Shown here: in pieces, positions 24,843-35,500 of the stretch
Layout of the letters: every line of letters begins with the position of its first letter
Numbering within the stretch: position 1 is the first letter of the stretch
The notes under the pieces: model-generated
The model's input: only the letters and a program-made list of their open reading frames with translations
Database searches by the model: none
What the model was told of the DNA's origin: nothing
Made by a program: the position numbers and the translations under genes
Assembly: GCA_000708835.1 (NCBI GenBank)
Contig: DF236985.1
Span: 62,001-126,000, forward strand
Direction: 5' to 3'
Source: Klebsormidium nitens
Lineage: Eukaryota; Streptophyta; Klebsormidiophyceae; Klebsormidiales; Klebsormidiaceae
Length of the DNA stretch: 64,000 bases

Positions 24843-26545
24843 CTGTTCCCATATTCAGTGGAGTGAATAACGTCACCTTGTGTGCTCTTGTAAATCGGCC
24901 GCGTATATTCTTTTGGACCACAGCTTGCCTCCTCAGATTCTATCCGGCATTAATTGATTGGTAGCAAAAGCTGGGTTCTTAATTCGTAGTCACAATCACC
25001 TGGTCCCGGATATTACTTAAGAAAGTCGCTCTTGAACCTGACGGTCAAGGTGTTCAGAGTGCCACGCATGAGCCTATGTACATTCTTGCGCGTCTTCAAG
25101 TCTGCGCTGGCTTGCTCGAGTAAGCAGGCCAAGCGCACGGATCTAATTCAAAAGAATTGTAATTTGTCGCAGGCACGTAGTATGGGTCTGCGTGCAATAC
25201 ATGATCGATGATGATGCCCTTTCACGGTGAACCATGCAAGTGCCTTGCAAATCGATCGTGAGGCCCATGCCGTCGGTTCATGCGACACGCAACATGCATA
25301 CACCAATCGAAGTCGGAGCCTCATTTCTTCAGATGAAGCATCCGGGGGAATCACAATTAATTGGTTTCGCGTGCAAGCATTTACAATTCGCCGAGAACGT
25401 CCATAATTTTATATAACCGCGCATGCTGCGCACTTCCTTGTACCCTTTTGAGCGAATTCACCGACTTGAGACTGCGTTCGACATCATGCAGGAGATTCAT
25501 GCAAAAGAAGCTCCACGAGTCTGTGCAGGCAAGCGGCAAGCTTTTTGAAGTAGTTGTCACGCGGTATACATCAGAGTTATGCAGAACCTCTTGCTGAGGG
25601 CGAAGAAAACGTTACCGTGCCTTTAATCCTGCTCATCAATATAGAAACGTTGAAAAGGTTGGAGACTGAGATCCAGCGTTGCACTGCAGTCAAGCTCATT
25701 TCGTCCAAGCATGCCCGCGGGAAGGTGCCCGGTACTACTTGGCACCTTCGTCGACAAATCTTGTGCACTTCTGATGATAATGCGTCAGATATACCGGTGT
25801 GAGTACTGTCCTTCTGATGCAGGGGGTTCAGACCCAGACAACAGTATGTGAAGCATTCTCAATTTGCGTTTACAATGAATACCATAACAAGATGTTATAT
25901 GATTGAAATTCCAGAACTCTTCCTCGCTAGCTTCTCAATGCTCGCTGCTCCTTCTCAAAACTGGCTAGACGCCTACGGGCTTGTGTTTTATTCTCAAGAG
26001 ACCAGAAACCACTCTGCAACGGATAACACGTCAAAAACGTGGTACTTAACCCTCGTTGCTGATTATTCTTTAATGAATGATGGAAGATGAGACGACGGAA
26101 GAATTGGAGGCACTTTCTAACGCCAGAGCGAATCATCGCGGCTCTTCGATGGCTGAAATGAACCTCGCTGCCATGTCAAAATACTCTCAAACTGGTTTGC
26201 AATGGATTACCAGCAAAACCCGGGAACTAAACCTAGCAAGACGCGTTGGGGCCGGGGGCGCTGGGGCACTGGCCCGCGCAGCAGACGTAGAAGTCGCCGT
26301 TGGAATTGAAGCACTGCAAGGAGCACGATCAGAACCGTGGTTAGTCATTTGCGGTTAAGCGGCAACCAAGCGACTAAAGACTCATAGTCACTAGATTTCT
26401 TAGCGTAGGTTGATGTTAAGACCGTAACATACCTAGACAAGAAGGTTTTTGTAGACGTAGGGTTACGAGAATGTTTGAGTTCCTCAAAATCTCTGAGCTA
26501 TAGCATGCTCGACATTCAACGTTGATACAGCGATGCGAAGGCAGT
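24843..26545. other. Intergenic, between converging genes
   Basis: The TrpD-like gene ends at 24842 and the phosphatase gene runs toward it from the other side. I see no splice-supported coding sequence in these 1.7 kb. It should hold the two 3' untranslated regions. Short open frames occur on both strands without protein-like continuity. Confidence 0.5.
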
Positions 26546-29500
26546 TCAAGAAGTTTGGAAATGGTTCGGCCAAAACTTCCTGAGACAGGAAAGCGCCCTC
26601 GTGAATCCGAGTGAGCCCATTCCGTAACCCACCTGGTTGGGGAGCGACGAGTAGGGGTCGCACGTAGTGCCCCGGGGGATCCCCCTGGCGTCGGTAGTAG
26701 GCGCCGGGGTCGGAGAAGAAGTTGTTCCGGTCGGGGCGGAGGTGGTTCCGGTCGGGGCGGAGGTGGTTCCGGTCGGAGCAGAGGTGGTTCCGGTCGGGGC
26801 AGATGTGCTTCCGGTCGGGGCAGATGTGGTTCCGGTGGGCGCAGAAGTGGTTCCGGTGGGGGCGGAGGTGGTTCCGGTGGGGGTAGTAGCGCCCGGGGCA
26901 GGGGCCGGAACGCCAGCGGTAGGAGCCGGGGTGGAGGGAACCGGGCCCGGGGATGAGGTGGTGATAACCTGCAAACCAATCAGGTTTCACTTTCTCTTCA
27001 AAAACTGTACACCATCTCAAAGAGATGTCTCGTTTCGTTTCAATCAGACGGTCACACCCTTACCAACCCCACCCGTCCTTGGGCCGGTCTTGCAATTAGT
27101 GAAAGTCCTTGGAAGTAGTAGTCCCCATGACCTTTTGATCGGCTCACTTTGCCACGACAATAGCACGTTCACACAAAGAAAAAGACGGTTAGACACTAAC
27201 CCGGGCGTACTGCTTCCCGAGGATGAGGTCCTGTCCGGGGATAGGCTCCGGGTTGCCGCCACAGTACGGAACCGGCCCAGGCATGGCGGGGCAACCGGTG
27301 GAGCAGCACGCCTGGGAGTCGCCGAAAGCGTTGAAGCACTGCGAAGAAGGGCGGACGACCAATTCGCCGGTGAACTTGTGTTTAAAGCACATGGCGAGGG
27401 GATTGTGCGCTGTGCAAAACTTGAAAAAGGATGAAGGAATCCGAACATTGAGGACCTGAAAAGGCTCCGGTTCAATTTTATGATGTTGGTGAAAATAAGG
27501 CGTTATGAGGCGGGACTACGACTTCACCCGCCCCATCGTTGCGACTCTTCCGAACGGCTGAAGGTAAAGAACACAAGGATGCCGAAATGCTAGCAGGGTC
27601 TCTTTGCAGGAACGAAATGAAGTCGAGAAAATTTGAGGTTCAATTTTGACGTTTCCTTTAAGGTCTCGTCTTTTTAGCAGCTTCCGGATGTAAATGAAAT
27701 CGTTTTCCACAAAACGCATCGCATCAAGCCGTGAATCTTGGAGGGGTTCACAGTTCAAGTGCGAGTTGTAGAAACATAAAGCAGGTCTGTTCTCTACCAG
27801 GACTCAAGCGCCTTTTCGACTTTGTAATCATGGGCCCATTCTGCACAAGAATAGAAAGGATAAAGGCACTCACGGGGTTGGGGAAGGCGGGGTCGGAGCA
27901 GGGGGAGCCGGGGCGCTGGGCTGTACGGCGAAACGGACCCCAACTTAATACTTCCGGACAGCTCTGACGAACTCGTTGTATGTAATGCCCACCGTTAAGT
28001 TGCTTTGTAGACCCTCACAATCGGCATGGTCAGGATTGTAAAGCGGTCCCTCGTCAGATATCGACGTCTAAACGGCAAGATGACCACGGAGGGGGCAACC
28101 AATATGTGAACACAGATTCGGAGAAACCTGCCGTGCTACCGACACTTGAGCTACCCAAGCAGTGCACCCTCTTCAGATGGCGTCTCTATGCCGCCTTTAC
28201 TTTACCTGCCGCTTCTAAACAAGCAAAGCATGTCTGAGATCTGTTTTGAGCAAACGCATGGCGGCTGAACGCGTCGAATCCGCAAACGGTTGTACAAGAG
28301 GTAGACGGATCGGTGCGCAGTTTCTACTCACCGCGGTTGGGGCACTGGGCGCTGTTCAGCCTCTTATAAGTGTAACTGTCGGTGACGACAGCTTCGTCAT
28401 CCTGCAACGAGAGACACGTGTCCGTTTCTTGTCAAGTGTCCAATTCCGATTGCCACTACTCGCAGTCGCTAAACTCTGACTCCTCAATTCTTAAGGACGT
28501 CGCAGGTACAAAGAAGCTCGGAACATTCTACAGCGCGTGCCAAGTTTGAGAAAGAATATGCTGGTTACAGTGCAGGTTAGCGCAGGGGTTACAAGCGGGT
28601 TAGATGCTGACCTGGTTCCTGTGCCACTGCCAGACGGCGGTGTTTGCGTCAAGCATGTCGAGCGTGGCGTGTCCGAACGAAGGCTCGCGGTACGCGGACC
28701 ATGGGGGCTGCAGGAAGCACGGACATGGGTTAACGTAACCCACATAATCTTTTCCTCCGCGAAGGGTCTACCTCGCCCGCTCAGACACGGATACGTTCAG
28801 ATTTTTGTGAGAATAAGAAGGTTTCTTTGCTTGAATCTACCCGCTTCAGACGAACAAGTGATCACAGGCCACAAGTTGAAGACGAAGCTGCAAATACAAT
28901 CACTTGGCTAGCTTGAAATCATCAGTTCAGCTGAAAAGACGTTTTTCCCTCTTTGCTGCTTGGGCGGCCGCCCATGGCTGCGTTCGACAACATGCTTGCA
29001 AACGGACGGTGCATGAACGGAGCATGAGCCTTCGAGATGACTTCGACTTCCAGTGGCTTTGCGATTCCGCAACGGCCGACCTAAATTGGTGCAGTAACAG
29101 AAGCGAACCGGCGAGGAAGGAAGTGAGGGAGATCTGGAGTGGATTTAGAAAATCCGGAGCAAGAGAAGGAACATAAGAAAGCTCTTAGAGAGGCGACACG
29201 TGCCCCGAAACGAGCAAAGCTAAAGGAAAGCCAAAAAGAGATACAAGGTCCCCACCTGACTGTCGTAGCAGTAGGAGCCGTTTTGGAACGAAGGGCAGTT
29301 GGCGGTGGGTCTGGGGCAGTTGGCTGGAAAACAGAACAAAATATTCTTAAGCCCACAGCACTATTTGCGACCTCAAACAGGTGCTTCGATTGGTATGGTG
29401 TTCTCTCTTGCGGCGGGAGACTCTACCAGAAGGAAAAGAGGTTGCCAAAGTCTCCCTCTCCCTCGCAGAACATTTCCCTCACAGAACTGCCAACAAAGTC

Positions 29501-32500
29501 GATTGAACGCTCTGATCCGAAACAGTCGCCGCCAGCAAGCAGGTAATAGAGTAGCGTGACGTCAGCAGGGCGCGCACACTCACGGGGCACGTCAGCGAAG
29601 GTGGTGTAGAGCTTCTCCCTGTTGCCGCCATCGCCAATGATGAGCTGCGGACAGAGGAGAGGCGGAACTTTAGATGACGACAGACGACAGAAAAGCTGTC
29701 GAAAGTACCCAGGTTTACGACCGCGCCTTTGGAAAGCTAGGTTCGCTCTACAAACCTAGCGAAGTTGACATAAAGTTTGTTAAGAGCTGCAAAAGATATG
29801 GATAAAGCACATGAAAGTCGCAACCGAAGCGAGGCCCGATGCGGGAACTGTCACTCCATCAAGGTTGCTCCGAAGAAGGGACAGATGCTTTCTCAACCAA
29901 TCTTCAGAGCCGCCTTACCCAATGGACGGACGGTTGAACTCCCCCGCAACACTTTAGCTGGCACAACGAACGTATGAATGCTAATCGACCGAACCTGAAC
30001 CACAAACGCTCCCAGCGACGCCACACGTTTTAACACCTAATACAGTCTTGCTGCGGACGTTACGGTTACGCGTGAACTGCGGACGTCATATCGTGACGAG
30101 CAGGCGATCGCTGATCGCTTATGGGACGCTCGCGCGCTTACGTAGCTGGGCGCGCAGGCGTCCAGGTTGTAGTTGTACACCCGCTGGATGCGCTCGTACG
30201 CATGGATGTGCCCTGCGGACGTCCGGAAAAAGTCCTCAGTAGCTTACGACTGGGCTTGCGTGGATTGTGGACGACGGAAGTCCGAACAGATTTTGCGAGA
30301 CATGAAACATTCAGAACATGATTCCTGTGTGTTCTGGGCTACGACGTCCGTGCAGACTCCGTGGGACAGAAGAATAATATTTCTGTGTACTGCGGTACTA
30401 CGGACGATACTATCCGTGAAGTTAGGAGGGTAATTTCTGGGTGGCTTGATTCACAGGAAATTCACAGGCTGCTAACCAGGTTGATTACCAGACTTAGGTC
30501 TTAGGATATTAGACAACTAATCGTTGCTTTAACCTTGTTCGAGGGCTGGTTACCGCCCAAGTTGATTAATGGACATGTGACCAGCCTAAAATCAGCCCAT
30601 AATTGTCCACGGTTACAAGCCAAAAACTCCTGTGATTGAACCCATGCACGGACGTCCGGCAAGGGGCATATTGGAGCGTCTCCCTACGGGCTTGCAGGAT
30701 ACTTGAGGAAACGCTTATATCGGACGCCATACACTACTCTCACCGAAGCTGTCGCCCGAAGCCTCGTCGAACTCGTAAGGATATGCTCGTGAGGACGGCT
30801 TGATTGAACTCAAGTGGTTCGCAGTTACAAGAGGGTTCAGGGTTTTAGGATTTCGAGGTTTTGAAAGAGGCGGAGAAAATAAGTAGTCCCGACACTTTAG
30901 TGGTTTCCAGCCCATCAGGACTAACGAGTCTCAGGTAAGTTGAGAGCAAAGGTGAATTTCGGAGTAGGGCGCGCAGTAAGAGATCGTACCATGCATGATG
31001 ATGTCGACACCGTTGGCGTAGAAGATATCCTCGTACACGGCACGGAGGCACTCCCACTCCTTGTAATGAGTCTGCAGCGCGGCGGGGAGGTGACGTCAGG
31101 CCGGGGAAACAGTTCAATCAATTTGGCATCAGCACGAGACCGTGATTCAAGCAGGAGAATATAACTCGATCTTCAAAGCTCCTGACTTGGCCGGACGAAC
31201 GGGGCTTTTCTCAGCTCAAGATGAAATGCAGAAGAATGAGCTGAGGTGGATCCTCTCAGGAAGCAAAGATACAACCCGACGAGGACGAGAACCCGCTTCA
31301 AAGGCTATCAGATTGGTTTTAAAGTTTAATCGTGGCCGACGTTCGTCAGAAAGAGAACCCGCTTCAAAGGCTATCAGATTGGTTTTAAAGTTTAATCGTG
31401 GCCGACGTTCGTCAGAAAATGGCAGCTGACGCTATTGCGGCGCTACCGTTTCAGGGTCTGAAGTCAGGAGGGAAGCTACCCGGTAGAAAGCGTATCAAGT
31501 AAGAAACTTTAGAATAGCAGTACTGACACCCAGGCGATTTGCAAAATCAAAGTTGTCGTGCTCAAAAACGAATCCAGAATGAGAGAGCTCACCATATAAG
31601 ACACATACCACGGGGAGTGGAACAGGACAAAAAGCCAGGGGGTCCTGCGAGGCGGGGACGAAAAACGTCAGCAGAAGCAACTGCACGTGGCAGGGCTTTA
31701 CAACAAGGGGGCTGTGAGTCAGAAAGTAGAACTCGGGCCATCACAAGCAGACTGAACACTCCTCAAAGCAAGGCAAGCTTTCAAAGGCGCCAGCAGTTCA
31801 TATTAGTCCGTGTCTACAAAGAGACTGCCCATTCATCCGGAAAACTCCCTGGCGGGTCTCAGAATGCGTCGAACTCAGCAAAAATACCCTCAGAACCTCA
31901 CGAGAAAAGTAGTAGGTTCTAAAACTTGTAAGAACACTGGAAAACAGAAGGCGAAACCATAGATTCAAAATGACAACGTCGGTCCCAAAACGGCGCTAGT
32001 GCAGGTTCCAAAAACCTGAAAACCTGAAACCCTTCTCAAGGCCTCGACTTCTAATAAGCTCATAAAAACCCGTCAAAGACGATAAGTCGTAGAACCTCGC
32101 AGTTCAGAAAGACCTGAGGCGGCTGGGTTTATTGTTGGGTTATCATGAGAATCAAATAACCACTCACACGCTGCGGTCCACCTTGGCGAGCTCTGCCACG
32201 ACGAAGTTGTACTGGTCGGTACCAGCTGTGTACGGTAGGTACCTGCAAACGCGCTTTTATTACTCTTCAGCCACGTGTTCGTATCCCTAGAAAATGCATC
32301 TTTTCCTCGCGCGAGAACGTAGGCAGAACATAGCGGTCATAGGTAAGAGCAACTGCCACGGCTTTCTAGGTTCTAGACTACCGTTCTCAAGTAGACAGAA
32401 CGAAGCTGGAACGTCGAAGAAACATATTCGCTGTCTTTGCGATTGCAGAGAGCATCTGCGGAGCCTGGGTGTCTTAATAGCATCTTAACCAGCGATTGGT

Positions 32501-35500
32501 GTTGATGAAGACGAAGTTTTGAACCCCGTAGAGAGCGTTAATCTACGCCCTGCCAGTCGATTCCGCTTTCCCAATGGGTTTTTGCCAAAATCCTGAATCA
32601 AACGAGCAAGGGCTCGTAGGTACTGACGCCCGGCCCATAAGAGGGCGGTGATTATCACTGACGTTGGAAACAATCAAAGCAACCAAAAACGGGGTTTTGT
32701 AAGGAGCCACACTTACTGGTTCATGAAGATCATGCGCACGCCGGGGGCGCTGATGGCATACCAGTCCTGTAACCAGGTTAATGAAAAGGGGTTAAGGGCA
32801 CTATTTGAGACCCTACGTGGGGAGCTTAGGCAGCGGAAGATTGCTGTACATGCGGGTTCAGTATGGATATGCAAGGAGAATGGGCGATCGAATCCATAAG
32901 AGTGTTCTTACGAGGATCTGAGATGAGCCACAACGATATTCGTAACGTGGACGAATGCGAACGCAGAACAGCGTGAATTTTGGGAACCATTTCTGAGGAT
33001 CCAGACGAAATGAGTTTTTCGAGCGACTAAAAGGAGCGTCCCTCGAGGTCAGTTCTTTGAGTGTCAGGGAGGGGTCAGGAGAACAGGGCCGTAGAGGGAA
33101 CTTCGGTCTCGAAGCGGCGAAAGGAAAGAAGAAAAAGTGGTGACTTCTGTTTTCAGCAATTTTCGGGCCTTTCACGTGCGGAAGACGTCAATAGGGCAGG
33201 CCGAAACACTCTCGTCGGGTTTTGAGATTGACATGAATTCAAAGTCGGGACCGCTCAGGAACAGCATCTGGGCGGTCCAATAATCGTAGGCATTTACAGA
33301 TATGACTTGAGGAGTTTTCTACTGTTTTCAAACCATTAGGGATTTTGTGCACCTGGGCGCCCTGGTGGCTCTTGGCGAAGTTGCTGCGCGCGTTCCAGGA
33401 GACGAAGGTCCGCCCGTCCGACTGGGTCTCAATCTCGTGGTTGCCGGCAATGCCCGCGAAAGGGACCTTGGACCACAGTTTCTGCACAGCAACAAACCGA
33501 TATATTCTCAAATATTCAATGTCTAATCGGTTATTGGTTCTTTAGCAGATTCGAAGGCCAGGGCGCAAAGCGGGTCGAGTATCACTATGTACTGCGAATG
33601 GTGGGAAGCTTTGGCAAACTAGCGAAAGGGACCTTGGACCACAATTTCTGCACACAACAAGATCTATATGTTCTCAGACAATAATGGTGCAGGACCTTTT
33701 ACCGGATTCGAAGGCCAGGGCGCAGAGTTGGTCAAGTTTACTTTGTAAATCAAAAGCCGGGAAACTCTGGCCACCTATTTAAGGACTTCCTACTGAACGA
33801 ATTTGACCGACGATTGCGCGTCCGAAGCAACTTCGAACTTTGTGAACGTCCATGCTTCTAGACTGGATGGCGCGGCGAGGAAATACTGGAGTCAGCGAAT
33901 CCGTTGACGTCAGCACGGGAGGGTTGCTGACGTCACTCACCTGGAAGAGGCGGAAGGTGGAGTCCCACCGGGGCTGGAAGGTCTGGCGGCAGTTGAAAGT
34001 ACCGTCGCTGCAGTCTGCAAAAGGAGATGAGAACGGACGAGGGTTCAGACCGGAAAGCAGACGAGAATGTGACAGGAGCTGGAACCAGAAAGAGTCGACG
34101 AGCTTGATCTAGAAAGAAGACAAGGAAGTAACAGGAGTTCGAACCAGAAAGCAGATGAAGGAGTGACAGGAGTTCGACCCAGAAGGAAGATGGATAATGG
34201 ACAGAATTTTGAACCAGATACAATGGTGTATGGGGAAGCGGAGCTAGGTCCGGTGATGGGGAAGAGGCAACCGTCAAAAGGTTTCAAAGGAAAGAATGAA
34301 TGAGTCCAAGACTTGAAGAGCATTAACTTGGTTAATGAGAATACTTTTGTTTGTCATGGTTATGACACTCTGGATGGATGGTGCATGAGGCCGAGGACTG
34401 GGGCCGAAACTGTCTGCCGTTAAGAATACAAAGACAGGTAATCTGCGCTCGAATCACGCGCTGAGGCGCCAGCTTCGTACTGAGACTTCCTTTCAGATGC
34501 AAAGCCCCCTGGATTGCGGGTGTTGTTTACATGCAATTTTGTTTTCTAAGATTGCCTGACTGCGACTTCCGATGGACGAAGTCCGTCAAAGAGCGACTTC
34601 CGATAGAAAAGTCCGTCAAAGAAAACAACGGAACGTGCTTACAGTTGTCAGCATAGACGTAATCTCCGATGTGAATGTGCAGATCAGAGTTGCTCTGCTG
34701 GATGTGATCGACGGTCACCGTCGTGTTGGCGGTTTCGCCGGGGTCGGCGTACACACTGCGGGGGGGCAAGAACGGCCGTCAATCCTTACCCCCGGAAGCA
34801 GGGCGCTGTCTGCGTTTTCCTTGATCTAACCGGCTGCGAAGTTGTTTTTCACCGCATGATCGAAAACTGTACCACTGCACAGGTCTCACCGCCTTTACAA
34901 CTCATCGGTCACAAACAAAATAGACAGATCACCCCAAAACGCAGTTAAACTCTCGTCAACTGGTATCGAACCAGGATCCGTACGTCAGATCATAAAGGAC
35001 GTATTCCTATCGAACCAAATGCGTACGTCAGGAATCGCGCGTCTAGGAATGCACAGTGTGAAAGGATACTCACGCGATACGGTAGGGCCTGAAGGTGGGC
35101 CCGACGGCTTGGAGCGTTTTGAAGGACAGCTGCGGGCTGTTTCTGGTGGCGCCGTCACCAACGGTGTAGAAGTAGGTTGTGTCGGGGGACAGGTCTGCAA
35201 GGGGCACGAATTTCTGGTCAGGTTGACCGACCTCTAGAGAAGTAGCCTTTTTGACAAGCAGCCTTACCAGGAGCCATGTATTTCAAGGAACGGAGACAGG
35301 TTACAAGCAAACTGGTTGCAAAACAAGAGCAATAGGACTTTTCCGGAGACGAAGGCCTGGAGAGGATCACAGTCTGTTCTACTGCGCCGGAGAACGCGAA
35401 CAGGAAAAGAAGGATGAACCAAATGCATGGGCGCTGGCAGACCGACTAACTGCAACCCCGTATGAGACTGTCACGCACACAAAAGAGAAGCACCACGATG

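Noticed and set aside
26712-26892. Regular repeats that could suggest a CRISPR array
   Set aside because: Units are contiguous 21-bp coding repeats with no spacers, in a eukaryotic gene.
26667-26960. Plus-strand frame of VPVGAEV repeats
   Set aside because: Antisense of the PTGTTSA repeat; the minus strand carries the phosphatase gene.
34950-35035. GGTTCGATACC-like T-arm sequence on the minus strand, suggesting a tRNA gene
   Set aside because: No matching acceptor stem, D-arm or anticodon stem around it; the motif recurs about 40 bp away as a short direct repeat inside a phosphatase intron.
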